Assembly (NCBI GenBank): GCA_008360975.2
Contig: CM039180.1
Coordinates: forward strand, 13,607,122-13,671,121
Origin: Lichenostomus cassidix
Taxonomy: Eukaryota > Chordata > Aves > Passeriformes > Meliphagidae
Direction of reading: 5' to 3'
Length of the DNA stretch: 64,000 nucleotides
The position numbers and the translations under genes are program-made. Shown in pieces: positions 13,601-27,500 of this stretch. The number at the start of each line of letters is the position of its first letter. Positions within the stretch are counted from its first letter, which is position 1. The notes under the pieces are model-generated. The model made no database searches. It was not told where the DNA came from and was given only the letters and a program-made list of their open reading frames with translations.

Positions 13601-16600
13601 ATGGTTTTTTAATAGCTGCAGTTTATATTTGCTCACATTATATGAAAGAGATGGCTTTTCTAGTGGGAAAATAATTTAGCCTCTCTGATATTATCCTAAT
13701 GCTGACTTTTCAATAAGAAAAAAAATCTGTGATTGATGTACTATGTGATCACATAGGGTATAGTGTATGATGTGATATGAAGTACTAAATACGGCAGGAA
13801 GAGCTGGGTGCAGTTCTGTTTCTATTCTGTAGTATTAGCAAATACAAAGTTGAAATGTATGCAAAGAGCTCTGTATCTGCTCAGACTTTGTCAAATATTT
13901 GTGCACATTTTAAATATATCCCAAATAACACACTGTAGCACTGTGAACTGCTGGTCTTGTATGAGAATGGGAACAGAAGGTTACACAGTTCAGCATCAGA
14001 GTACAGTATGTTGCTATATGTTATGCCTCTCCTTATGCTGTATTGGGAGAGCTTATAAAGTACTATAGTACGTGGTATACATTGGCAAACTCTTCTAGTG
14101 GATGTACATCCTATTTTTGTAATGATTTTATTGCTTAATGACTACCTGCAGTGTTCTGGACACTGTAATGTGTGTTGGTGCTGGCTTTCACTAGCCAGAC
14201 AGATGAAATCAAGCATTTCCTGAGACACCAAGCAAAACTGTCTCCTACCGTGAGCCAGAAGCCTGGCTGGGGTTGTTTTAATTTTTTTTTAAGCTCCATT
14301 TTGATAAATTGCTCAATTATTGAAAGAACTGAAATAGGACTGGAAAGAGGACTAAGTACTGTGGAAGTCCTAAGGGAAATTCTGTTAAAGGTCCTTTCTG
14401 GTGCCCTATTTAAAAATAGGGAATTCTTTCAGCTCCTTGTGCTGAAGTTTGAATAGATAGTTTCTGTGAAGGAGCCTGCTTAGTGATTCAAACCCCTGTG
14501 ACTTCGAGGAGTAGTGTGCATCTTTGACCCAGCAATGAGTGTGCTAGCTGTGATCCAGAGTGCTTTGAAGTAGAAGAAGGTACAGTGGTCTAACACATCA
14601 CAATTACCACTTTTACATACTAGAAAATACTAAGGCACTTGTGCAAAGGCGTCCACACATGAATAACTCAACTGGGATGTTATCCAAAAATGTCTCTTGA
14701 GGGGTTATCATATTTCTTAAAATGGGATTTCATGGTGACCTGTACAATCTTTATGAAACTTCTGCTTTGTTGGGAGGATTTTTTAAAATATGAATAAACC
14801 CCATGTGGACTTTTAAAGAGAATCCTTGGGAGGTTTTATGACTCACTATTGGCATGGACCTCATTCAAGATGCTACATGTTATATTAGATACTTCATGTT
14901 TTTTTAGAAATGCTTGAGGAAATAGCTTGTAGTTCAGCACATTAGAAATAGCACTGGTAGCAGATGGCCAAGAGAAAACACTGGAGAAAAGTTGATTGTG
15001 TGACTGATTTCTTGCAAGCATGTAGTGCAGGCTGAGCAAGGTCTTCCAGCTCTGGCAAAATGAAGGTTTTGCCACTGAGCTGTGTAGCTGAGCACAACCC
15101 TGGTGTTTGGTAGGTGCTCGTGACTATGAAGGCAGTGTTTGGAGAATTGCAGTCTGCACTGACAGCAAGAGTAGGTGACTGTCCTTCACGAGCAGCTGAT
15201 CCTGAAACAGACTGTCTTGGCAGTACTCCCAAGACTCTGATTCAGTCAGTTCCTGCCTAATGAACTGAAGACCACCTTCCTGATAATTAAGAAAGAAACA
15301 AGCTGCCTGGATTTTATCCAGCTTTGGAGTTTTAGGCTGATGTTCTGAGCACTTAGTGATAGTGCTAGATAGTGCTAGGTTGTCAACTGCTCAAAAGTTG
15401 TTACCCTCTAAGTCTGGTGGATCAGAGGGGAAATTTCTTTAATTTTGGTTTGTTGCATATGAAAAAATCTCTACAATATGCATGTCTCTCTGATTGCCAG
15501 ACTATTTTTTCTGTGTATACATACTTTTATTCCCATTTGGACAGCATTTCTAATGTATACGTGCTATGTCAAAAAGAGTAGTAAGACAGAATGGCAAGGT
15601 ATCAGGCATTCTGTGCTGTCACCTAATTATGCCTAGACAAAATTTCAGTTTAGTGACCTCCTCATGAGTAGGCACTTCACAGACTACTTCTTTTTGACAG
15701 TACCATGGAAAGTGATAGCCCCAGAGATCATGCTTTGTTCCAAATTAGCGTATATTTAAAGTATTCTTAACTTCTTGAAATAGTTCCAGGGTTTGGCACA
15801 AATGGTGGGTCTCAGCAGCAGAGCCAGTTGGTATTGCCTTATATCATATGTGGAAATCAGATAAATTTTATCTATATCATCTCATCTCATTGTATGCTCA
15901 GAGAGATGAGTTGATTACCTTTCTCTGGGCTTTTCTTCAGTCCTTATGTTTACTTACAGCTCTTCGATTTCATTGTCCACATGGAAGATCTTTCCAGTCA
16001 AAACCAGGAAGATAGAAATAACACAGTACTTGATAGTTGTAAGCATCAGAGACCACAACTGATTATTTCTCACTGCTACCACCCCCAAGGGTTGCTTTTG
16101 TTTAAATAAAACCTACTGATTAATTGGAGTTTTGGAGTGCAGGCTGTCTGGCTAGTTCTTCCTGTGGTGGTAGGAGCTGGTGAGATGTCAGAAAACAGGT
16201 TTCCGTGTCAGAAACTTTGGAGGTCAAGCAGTATTTGTCTATTCTAGTTTGGAGCTACCACCTGCTCTGCAAAGAGTCTCTCTGTACCATATTTCTCATT
16301 CAAGAGAAGTAAATCCTGACAAAACAGGAAAAATCTCACACTGCCATTAAGTTACCCTAGCAATTTTCATACAGTTAAACTGGGCAAGTGACATTTTTGC
16401 TGTATGAGGGAATGGACATAGCTGCCATAGTTTGGGATGTTTATAGGGATGTGTGACATGCTGATGTAGATACAGCAGCTAGAGATGGTCTGTTTTCATG
16501 CTCCAGCCTGATAGTTGTGCTGGCAGAACTATAGTCTTGATTTGCCCCAAAGGGGTTGAAAAAATATTTCCACAACTCTCCTTCTCTTGAAAAATTCTTT

Positions 16601-17097
16601 CTAATGCTCTTTATGACTTGGAGGTTCTGTAGTTTGGAAAGAGTACATACATATTGATTGTTTTTCCTACCATGTTTTGAGTATAATACATTATTCAATG
16701 ATTATATATGAATTTTCATTGAATTCTTTATTGATAGCTTCATTTCCTGATATATCAAGGGAATGAGAGAACATGACTAACAAGTTTTGTTATCTTACAA
16801 TTGCCATCTCTATGTTAATTTTCATTTTAGAATTCATTCATGGCTGAAGTGACTCTATTGCTGATTTTGAATATAAAGCATATTTACTAGGTGAAAACCA
16901 GAAAATTCACTTTACTTGGAGTGATGAGTTAGACATTATCAAAACTTACCTCTGTCTTGCTGACAAAGCAATCCATCTAGAGTAGTGCACAGATTTCAGT
17001 GTGTGGGTATTTTCATAATATGCTGTCTTTCGACAGTTCATTTTTCCTACAAATACTTTGTGCTTGTTTGTGTTTGTGTCCATCTTGGGGAACTATA

Positions 17098-17233
17098 TGT
17101 GAAACATAACCCTCAGCTGGAAAAACTGGGAAAAATAAAAGTTTCACTTAGTTGAGCTTAGCAACCAATGGAGAAATATGTACAGTGTTTGTACCACTAT
17201 TTTTTAATGCCATGGTTATGTTATGGGATTAAA
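17098..17233. repeat. Unidentified 135-bp element, copy B
   Basis: This copy matches 10521-10654 almost base for base, with small indels in the A-rich part. It shares AGCAACCAATGGAGAAATAT and ACCACTATTTTTTAATGCC. The similarity stops sharply on both sides, as expected for an interspersed repeat or a local duplication. Confidence 0.85.
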
Positions 17234-19429
17234 GCAGTCCCTAAGAACTGTATTAGGACTGGTTTTTGAGCAATGATGTGAGTATTGCAGTCAGCAGTGG
17301 CACACAGTAAAATGTGGCAGGGCATCTGAGCATGGTAAAGTCAGCATGTACTGAGCGCCGCTGGGATGTGGAATGAGCTAGAGAGGTAGAAAAATAAAAT
17401 ACTGAACACTGTGAGTATTGCAGCCACCAGCTGTGCAGTCATGGAGAATAATTAATGTCTGTGGTGCCAGTGAAGCCTTAGGCAAAAGAGATGGGGACCA
17501 CAGACTGTCTCTTTGGAATACACGAAAGGAATACGGAAGGCGTGCTATTGCAGGAACAGCCTGTCATCATCATCAGATGATGAATTTCTTTGTTTTCCAG
17601 GAAATGTATACCAAATGGAGAAGTGGGGGAAACCAGTCTTGCAGCTTGTTGTAACTACTAGGACTCATTTCCAAAGGGATAGGATTTGTCTCAACCAACA
17701 AACCACATTTTAAATTAATCTCATCTTAGTCTGGACATGTAATATAGGTCAGAAAAATCACTTTGTAAAAGTGCTGGTTTCTCTCCATTGACTGTAATTG
17801 GAATCTAGATTACTTGTGCAGGTTCTGGATGTCTGTGTAAAAGGCATCTCAGTTTTGGCTGGTGGGATTCTCATGTGCCAAACCCCAGTGTTCATGTCAT
17901 AACATTCAGTGAACCATAGTAATGTCAGGAATGGTATTTTAAGAACCAAAATAAGATGTATCAAGTTTTTCCATGAGACATCTAGTGATATGCACTTAGA
18001 AATTAATGTGTTACTGAAATAAGCAATGAAGGAAAGGAAATTCCATATTTAAAACAACAGATTCACAGCATTGGTAATATCTTTGTGACTCAAATGAAGG
18101 CAAAATAAGTACAGATTTGTAACCAGAAGAGTAAATTTCTCATCACAGATGATAAGAATAAGTCCTTTAAGAATTTGGGCTTATGGGCACTAGCCAGGAG
18201 AAACTGCAGTTCTTACATATATTGTCCATAACCAATGATAAAGAAGAAATATTTAGTGAAGAAATCTGCTGATAGTAGCTACTGAGACTGACTGAAATGA
18301 TTTGCTAGCAGAGCAGAGTGATGTTAGAGGAGAGACACAAGCTGACGCAGAATAAATACTTCAGGAACATTGTAAGTCTCTTTCCGGACTGATCCTGACA
18401 CATGAAAGGGACTGGGTGATTCAGGATGAGCACAGATGAGGACAAATTCAGTTTCTTTTGTGTGGTCTGGAAGACTATTAAATGTTCAGCCAGGCTCTCT
18501 GATACCTGTCATTTCTGGCATAGCATCACAGATATTAAATTAAATTCCTGGTTTGTTTTAACTTTTTTCCTGTAGAGGTAAGGACAGGATTTACCTGTAC
18601 GTCAGGCTGAGACACACTGTACACCCAGCAGCACACTGTAGTGTCACACAGATTGTTGGCTCCCATGTACACATACGTGCACTAGGGCACAGAGCTGATA
18701 CCAGCTGAAACAAAGTCGTGATTTATATTATGATGGGTTATATGGTGCTTACTTGGCACGTTATTATTGTTGCTATTTAAATAAAATCCCCTGAAGTTTA
18801 TTTCTGACAAGATTGTAGTAACTGTAGTACCATTAAGCAGTCGGTAGGAACATTTTGTTTATGTAGAGGTAAAATATTATAGTTGTTCAAGAGGTTGCAG
18901 ACTTCCTTATATGGGCATTTGTAATTATTTGGGACCAAATCCAGTTTCCAGTAAACTGGATTGGAATTTCAGTCAGTTCCAGAGGGACTTGTGTCAAATT
19001 TCTTTAAGTTTTTGAAGACACCAAGTTTTATAAAGTTAACATTTTAGTTGAGTGCCTGATACAGTGGGGACCAAGACGTCCTTTTGGGACTCTGCATGAT
19101 ATGTGCAATGATATGCTTTACCACGAAATCTTTTTAATTGGGTGTGGTAATGAGGAGGTTGATGTGCCTACTTGGTCACTAGTTCATAAGTTGTTTGTAT
19201 AACAACAGAGGAAGTATGGGGAATAAACAAGAGGACACCAAATCTTAATCCATGAGCAACACTGTGACTGAACTGGCATAACAAAGACATGGTGGGAGGA
19301 CAGGGAGGGGAAGAGGGTGTTGTATATTTTGGTTCAGATATTTGTGCTGTGACCCAGCTGTGGAGAGAATTGGACACAAAGATGCTCTATGAGTAATAAT
19401 AGGGAAAAGCTCATGGGCTCCATTTTTAT

Positions 19430-21020
19430 GCAGGCATTGTACAGACCACCAAAGAGATCAGGTAGGTGGAGATTGTTATTTTCAGGGTACAGGTGATGGT
19501 GAAAATGAGGGATTTTAATAAATCAGTCACCTGCTGGAAGCCAATGAAGGAGAATATCAATGTGCTGTGCAATGCACTTACAACCAAATTTTGAGACTGT
19601 GGGAAAAGCAATCTAAAGGGAAGCTATTGTATTTGATACCAACTCTAAGGGACAAATACAAATGAACAGCAAAAGATGTAGAGAAAAAAAACCTGAAATG
19701 CATCAAAGAAGCCAAGACCAAAAAATGTGTTGAAGAAAACATTGTGTACAATAAATGCATGAGGAGTAACAGAAATTGTTCTGGAAATAAATTTTTGGTA
19801 AGAGCACGTTCCAGGAAAGTGTTGCTCTACTGCTTGACAGAAGCACATTGGTCTTCACTGGTGTTATTTTCAGTATATGGAAAACAGCCTAAGAACAGAG
19901 AAAGGACAAATCAGACAGTACTTCATGTGTTAGGTGTTCCTAGGTTAGCTGTGCCTCAGATTTGCTATACTTGGAAACTGGAAGAATTTTCTAAATTAGT
20001 CTCAACCCTGTTAGCAGTTACCATTGAGAATCTGAAAAAGAAAAATGAGTGTTAAAAAAAATTCAGAAAAATAGAAAAACACACCCTTAAAAGAAGGGGG
20101 GAGCTATGGATGGAAGGGTCCTGTCACAGATTTTCAGATCATTTTTGTTCCTAGAAAAATCACAGACAAATATTCATTTTGTAAATACCTGGAGGAAAGT
20201 AACAAACAGCAATCAGCATGGATTTGTTGGAACTATCTAATACCCTGTTGCAAGAGATTAAAACTTGTGGATGAAAGAAAAAGAGCAGGTGCCCTACTTT
20301 TTCATTTTAAGAAGCTTCTGAATGCTGTCTTACAAGACTCCCCTATAAACAAGCTAGGGAACTTCAAGCAGTGCTTGTATGTAAGTTGCGTGGGATATAG
20401 CTGCAGAACTGGTTGAATAAGGCAAACCCCAAGCAGCTAGTGCTCTTTCACCCATGTATTCCACAAGAGTTTATTTTAGACATTAATCTGTTTTTTCAGC
20501 AATAATCTGGATTATGTTTTAGAGAATATGCTTATTAAATTTGCAATTGTCAAAAAGTTGAGAATGAATTGGAAGGATGCCGCAGAACAGGATTAGAACT
20601 GCAAATGATCTTGAAATGGCTTTGAAAATAAAGTAATATTTAGCAGGGACAAGTGTATGGTACTATACTTGGGCAGAATAGCCATATACAGGCATAGGAC
20701 AGATGGTTAAGCAGTGGGTTTTGAAAATGATGTATGTCATAAATATTACATGAATAAACATAGTCAAGCTGTTGCAATGAAGGCATGGATGGATGAAAAT
20801 ACATATATCCTGTAAAATGTATGGAGTAATTCATCTGATGTACTTAGTACTCTGCTCAGTTCAAATACTGGGACCAGTTTTGAGCATCACATTTCAATAA
20901 AGATTTAGCTAATTAGAGGGAGTTCAGGGAATGGCAATAAGGATAGTTGGAGAGCTGAGAAACGTTGACTTGTAAGAGAAAAAAGAAGAAGAACCAGAGG
21001 TTTTTGAAAGTAAAAGACAG
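19430..21020 (+). mobile_element. Old, heavily diverged CR1/L3-like LINE
   Basis: Several separated stretches line up in order with a CR1/L3-type LINE. They are an endonuclease-like piece (near 19505, GGGATTTTAATAAATCAG), a reverse-transcriptase-like piece (near 20195-20270, with CAGCATGGATTTGTTGG), a later segment resembling 'aaatgcaaagtcctgcacttggg' (near 20640) and a 3' portion (near 20870-20960, 'GGACCAGTTTTGAGCATCAC'). The copy is broken by many stops and indels. Its borders are approximate and the subfamily is uncertain. Confidence 0.5.
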
Positions 21021-21076
21021 GCAGGAGTGAAAAGTTTTCCAGTATGCAAAAAAAACCCCAACAAAACACTTTCAGC

Positions 21077-21096
21077 CAACCAACCAACCAACCAAG
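21077..21096. repeat. (CCAA)n microsatellite
   Basis: This is a short run of about five CCAA units inside PRKAR2B intron 1, beside an A-rich stretch. Confidence 0.85.
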
Positions 21097-21499
21097 CAAA
21101 GAAACACACCCCAAACCACCTTGAACCTACACAGATGGAGTGATTTGATAGCTGCATCCTGTATAGATAGCTAAAATTCTAAGAAAAAAGAATAATTTAG
21201 GCATCAGAAAAAAAATTTCTGATTGTAAGGTAAGATACCAAGTTCTCACCTAAACCATTCTAAGTATGTTAGAGGCCTTTCAAAACAGGGAAAGCATGTC
21301 CAAAAATGATAAAAGTGTAGCTTTGTTTCACCTGCAGTTTGGAGTTGACCTGCTCTGGACCCTCAGCAGTATCTTCTCTATTGAGTGTGTTACGTTACTG
21401 TGTACTATTGCTGTGCCACACAATGCATTTTGTCTTTTTTAAGTCTTGTGAAACACTACTGTAATTTGAACTAAGATTATCCCTTTTCTTTTATTTCAG

Positions 21500-21552
21500 T
21501 GTGTGCAGAAGCTTACAATCCTGATGAGGAAGAGGACGACGCAGAATCTAGG
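21500..21552 (+). CDS. PRKAR2B: PRKAR2B exon 2 (acidic linker after the inhibitor site)
   Basis: The acceptor is TTATTTCAG and the donor AGG|GTACTT. After two bases that complete a split Val codon it encodes [17 protein letters not shown], the acidic linker directly downstream of the pseudosubstrate/autophosphorylation serine in RII-beta. Numbering assumes a single coding exon upstream. Confidence 0.95.
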
Positions 21553-24500
21553 GTACTTTATACTTAGAGTCAAATACTTTTTCAGTTCTCAGGCATTAAG
21601 TTTAGGAGGAAAAATGTAACCAGCTTCACCATTCCTATCCAAAAACATCCTTATTGTAACATACTTTAGTAATCTCTTGAGGTTTGTGTTAAAGGAACAT
21701 TTAAAAATTTTCTGTAATAGTTACCCATGTAGGATTTGACATATTATTCTTAACCATATGCCAAAGGTTTGGTAATTAAAGAAGCATTTTTGTGTACTTA
21801 TATTTACCCAGAGAGCACCTGCTTCTAAAAACCCTTACTTGGTATCCTCATAATACTGAGGTAGTTTCCTCAGGCAGAAAAAAGGTAAACTATAAAATTG
21901 CTAAGATTTTTCAATGTACAATGTGATAAATAATGAACTGTATTTATTTCTTTATGTCACTCTTTTAAAGGCATTTACTTAACTTTGAAGATGAAATAGC
22001 ATGACTTTGAAGAGAAATTTAATTGTTTATATGCTACCTAATTTCTGGCTTGTAATACTGTCAAAAAGGTTACCCTGTAGTGTCATACAGCTATACATAG
22101 CATATCTTTTGAAGCATATGAGTTGAACAACTTGATTGATACTCACATGAACCAGACATTGGTAATGTAGTAAACCTCTGGCTCACTTAGATAGTGTCAA
22201 GTCTGTTGTTTACTCTGTGAAATGTCTGATATAAATTTAACACAGATACTCTTTCACAAAATATTCTTTAGGAAGCAGTCATGGCAAATGGCTGAATGTA
22301 ACAGTGGTGCTTTTTATAAAACATGCATGTCCCAAATATGATTAGAGAGCAGTAATGTTTATGTAGCAATAGTGTAGATAAAGGTGTCCAGAATGGCATG
22401 CAGAAATGAACTGGATTCCACAGGTGTAAAGATCTTGTGAGATAAATATAGCAGTGTTTCATTTGCTGAAGCTATGGTGATATGGTGATACCATTTTTTC
22501 ATTGAGTGTTTAATCAAATCCTGAATGTTTTGAAATGAAAAAGTTATGAATCATGGCCAAAATATTGTGTAAAATGCTTAGCTGAATTAGTTCAGTCCTT
22601 TAGCTAGTGCGACTATATGGTAATCGCTCTAAGAGTTTTTGTATTATATCCCTTAGATTATTCACCCCAAAACAGATGATCAAAGAAACAGACTGCAGGA
22701 GGCATGCAAGGACATCCTTCTTTTTAAGAACCTAGACCCGGTAAGAAGTTCTTGGTAATGAACACCGTTTAGCAGTGCTGCTAAGAATTATTGCTCTTGA
22801 CCTTTGGAACAGAAATTTACAGATTTGACTTTCGTAACCTCTTAGGTGTGCTTTCATGGCCATTTACTAAATGCCAGAAATACCATTTTTTATAACTGAT
22901 ACATCATATATAGAGTCTTTTGTTCACCATCATAAATCATAATCTTGAAATGCATTAATATGAGTGTGTACATTAATATGATTGTAAATTATTTTATTTT
23001 CTTATTTTAAATTTTCCTGTACATTGGTTAACTGGAATGTTTAAGTTTTTTCTGTTAGTTACTTTTTAGCATCCAAAAGGTGCTGAGTGTTCCATCAAAA
23101 CAGAAAATTACCCCCAAAACCTGCAGTTTAGCTATGGATGTAATTGAACAAGTGAATTATGGAATAGAGGGAAAGAGAAAGGTACTAGTGATGTGTTTAC
23201 AGTATTATTTCACTTAATGCAAATACCATAAAAAAGCTTCAGGTAATTTTCTTCTGTGCAAATAATTTCCTTCTGTTTCCTATACAACTGTGAGCTTTTA
23301 AGAAAGCTTAAATGCACTGAATGAATGATCTGGATCAGACAAAGGTGATAATGCTACCAAAAAGCACACGGGATTGTTTAATGGTGAGTGTATCAATCAA
23401 AACATGCATACTGAGATTGGGATGACTCACAGCATCCCAAATGCTTTCTCAAGAGAATTGATTCAGTGCTGTCAAAGGAGGGAGCATGAGGGAAAGAGAA
23501 ATAATTATGTAGATTTTTAAGTATGAGAACAGAAAGTTTAAAATTTGTTTCAAGAGGGAGCTAATGGAAAGACCAGCCTGCAGCTCTATTTGGAAGTCAG
23601 GTGCTCTTACATAGCATGCACATTAATTTGTGCTGCAGGTTTCCAGCTCCTGCTTCTGTCTGCACAAAGACTGAGCCCTGACCCTGGTACCTGTTCCCAG
23701 AGAAGCCCTGAGGAGCAGTGAGCCACAAAGCCCCAGATTAGCAGAACCCTGCAGTTATTGTTATGGGAGGGCATCAAGAGTCTCAACGTGGGTGCTAATA
23801 CATGTGGATTCTTGGGGCAGTAGGGATCCTGACACAGAAGGTTTCCTAACTTCCTCATGCCGTCTGTTTAATAAGTAGTTAATCAGCTGCTCCACTATAC
23901 TTGTTCAAGCTAAAGTCATGCAAACATTTACCCATCCTGCTCCTGAATTTTTTTCTGAATAGCTTCAGGGAATCAAAGTTGGCGTCTGCTCTGGATGTGA
24001 AATTATTATATATTTTCCTTATTGTTGCTGTGTCCTGGCTTCCACTTGGCTGGACCATCATTACATTAGCCTGCTGATGGCATTTTGGCAGACCCTTTTT
24101 GGTTAATCTCTGAGCATTTCTCTCTTATGAGCCCTGCAAAACGGTGGATTATCGTGTGCTCCTAGAGCCTGCTGTGATGTTAACAGTGTTTGTAGTATCA
24201 ATCCTCTGGGTGGGATCTGCTTTCCTTACAGGGAGAGCTACATCTTCTGTCTAAGTAGCCATCAGCCACTTGGTCTGCAGGATCCTCTGGTCTGTTGGCA
24301 TCTCATCAGCTGTATTGTAATGTTGTGTAGACATTGCGCATTAAACTGTTCAGTGTGGGCTCTTGATGGGCTTTTTCCAAGGATAGATTCTTCCAAGGGA
24401 TACTTCCTCAGTTTGTGAAGGTCTTCTCAAGATTGTCTTGATACTGATGTTTTGAACTACTTTTTTCAATTCTTCTGAATCAGTTACTTGTAATTGCTAA

Positions 24501-27500
24501 TAGTTCCCACAATCTGTTCCAGGTGTCTGTTCCAAGACTTCTCAACTGAGTTCTCCCTTTGTGGAGGTCTCCAATGCAAAACCTCAAAATGCGCTCTGGG
24601 GATCTATCTCCCTAGTCTTGTTCACCCCTCTTTGTTCAGATTGTCTGATGGATTAAGAACACTTCCTTCTGCTTGAAATCCTTTACAGGCAGCATTCTGG
24701 AAAGTTGAATAAAATAATTTTTTTAAAGAAGTTTTTAATTTCAGTAATTTTACTCATAAAAGACATTGGAAAACTAATGAGCTCTGAAAAGAGCAAAGGT
24801 ATTAAAATGTAGCCTTCTTAAGTCTGGCTTGCTACTTCTGTGGAGCCAGGATCTATAGTCCCTAGGGGACTTCTCCCACTCCTTCTTGTTCTGCTTCTGA
24901 GCAGCTTCTCAAGGGCTCTGCCACTGTAGCTGCAATAATTAAATGTTCCTGTGCCAGCTCTCTCCCTCACCTCTGCCTCTCCATGAGAGCTGCTGCGGTT
25001 TACAGAATGGTGTATTAGCAGAAACCTATTCATCTTCAAGAGAGATAATATCTTCAGCTGCTAAAGCTCAAGTCTCTAGAACAAAAGTCAAGTTTTGTAT
25101 TGATAGCATCTCCCACTCCCACTGTTGTGTTTTTTGGCTGTTTTTTTTCTTGTATTGAACTTCATTTTCTCTCTGCTGTAGTTCTGTGTATGAAAGTCAC
25201 TGTTTCAAAGGTCAGTTAGAGGGGAACAGATGATGTAAAGGGCTTAATGGCTTTTCCCGATGGCCTTTTAGCAGGGTGTCAAACACCATTTTCAAATACA
25301 AAATAACATGTTTTACATTGTGGTCGGAATTGCATTCAGTACGTGATGCTCAGTGAAGTCCACCTTTTCTTAACACTTTATCCCACCCTCACACACTGTA
25401 TTTTAATTTGAATGGAAGGGTAAGATAAGGCTATCATTAAAGCAGAAGGAGAAGTTGCAGTAGTTGGGAGTGACTTACAGTTCTCTGCTCAGCCTGTTAA
25501 TTAAAGAGTCCATTTAAAAAGACAAGAGCCATCAGATAAAATGAAAACCCAGCAGAACCATTTGAATGTACAGCTAAATGGGAGAGGAGAAAAAGATAAC
25601 CTTCAGAGTCTGAGACAACTTAGGACTTGCTATACACAGACAACACTGTCTTGAGCCCTCATTTAACTGAAGTAGTTTTTCAATATCAGGTAAACTTGCA
25701 CATACATATTTATAAATATCAATATTTCACGTAATGTCTGTGATTAAACATATAATAGTGTAAAGGAACACCAGTTCTCATGTATTTCCCTGAGCAACCT
25801 TCTTATGCTTTAAAGGCCAACTCTTATAATCCCTAAAGTCTGTGAAGTCACTTGAATTTTATGGAAATTTTATTTAACTTTGTAGGATGATGAGGATATG
25901 ACTGGTCAGTGAATGTGATTTCAGCAATGGATTCCATAGTTAACTCCCTTAAATTGACAAGAATTGACATGTTAGCCATCTTTTTGCCTTCTTGGGGCCT
26001 TGATCACTTCCCATCTAGTTCCTGTCACTCAATATCAGTTTCAGCTAGTGCGTTACAGTTTTGAAAACAATGTTTCAAAAGAAGAATACAGATTGAAACA
26101 TGCATTTGCAACAAGATGAGGGAAAGACGTTTTGCAGAGGTGCTTGGTTACTTTTTAAAGCGCCACATCAGGAAAGAATCAGGAGACAGGTCTATTCAGA
26201 TGTTTGTTTTCTTCTCCCCATGCTGTTAATCTAACATATATTAGATTAATTTATTCCTCTTCTAAAGCATCTCTTCCTGTTCTTCTTCCCAGGAAAATCT
26301 CTTCCTCTTAGAGTATTTTTTATTGTCCATCTTGGTTGCCTGCCTCTCCATTGCCAGAAACCATAATATTACTTTTTTTTCTCCCAGGCTTGTCGTGGTG
26401 TGCCAGGCTGGTTACTCTACCAGCACACACAAAGCATTGTACCAGACCTCCTCCTTCATGCTTCAGTGCTGGAAGTCACTACTGTGGGCTCTGAAACTGC
26501 CCTCTTTCCCTTCCCCTTTCACTTTGTGTAAGCCAGCAAGGAGAAAACAAGAGGATGACAAAATGTATTCAGCCCATACAGAAGATAAGCCTGAAGCTGC
26601 TATCACTGAAATTTCTCTCTGTTAAGACTAACAACTGTTTTATCACCAGGAGGAGCAGCAGCAGAGCTCATCTAGTGACCAGGCAGCCTTCTACGCTTCC
26701 ATTTTACAATGCAATTCAGAGTTGTTCTTTTGGTTTCCTCTTAAGAGGAAGATTTGCTGGGGTGATTAACAACAGACCATTTGTTTTGGCAGGTATGGCC
26801 CATAGGGCAGCAGTTAAAAAACCTGATGAACCTTTTACCAGAATAAGAGGCTGGCTCAAGGGACTGGTACCATCAAAGCTCAGCAGTGCCCTTGCACTTA
26901 AAGTCTGAATTCTTTCTTTGGCAAAAATTCACAAGCAGTGTTAGATCATCTATTCTCGTTCAGGGAAGTTTAATGTTGGAGAGCTTTGCTCTGCGAATGC
27001 TTGTACAGAATATATAAAATAGGTCTTGACCCTTTTCTAAAAAGTAATAAATCATACATATTGTTCACAAATATGCAAAAGCCATTTCTGGGCATATTGC
27101 CACCCATGCACCTGAAGAATTAGTATAAGAGAGCACAAATATTGATTAATCAATTAGATTTTATTAACTTGAAGGAAGATGAAAGAGACCATAATGTAAC
27201 TGCTTTATGAATAGTGGAATCTTATACTTAATGCCAAATCATTCCTTGAAACCACTTACAGAAGATTCTCATGACATTCTTAGGTTTTTAAGAACTTTGG
27301 CAAAGAATTAGAACTACACCCCACCCCAATTATATATATTTTTTTATATATATATACACACACACACTCATATAATGTGAATATATATAAAATGTGTGTC
27401 TAATATATGTGACTGAGCCCAGAATGCCTAAACATGTGGCAGTGAGCAATACTCTGCCCTCTTAGATGACACAAAGGTGATGACATTGGGATGCTAGAGC

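Larger units (their letters stand above)
1..21499 (+). other. PRKAR2B: PRKAR2B intron 1 (3' portion)
   Basis: This stretch has no exon I can support. It is AT-rich and ends in a normal acceptor (TTATTTCAG) before the first visible PRKAR2B exon. The exon encoding the dimerisation/docking domain and the RRxS inhibitor site must lie upstream of the window. The intron holds a short tandem duplication near 200-315, CR1 copies near 5465 and 8784, an LTR-like fragment near 8545, a 135-bp element present twice (10521 and 17098) and an old LINE near 19430-21020. The remaining open frames are short and show no recognisable domain. Confidence 0.8.
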
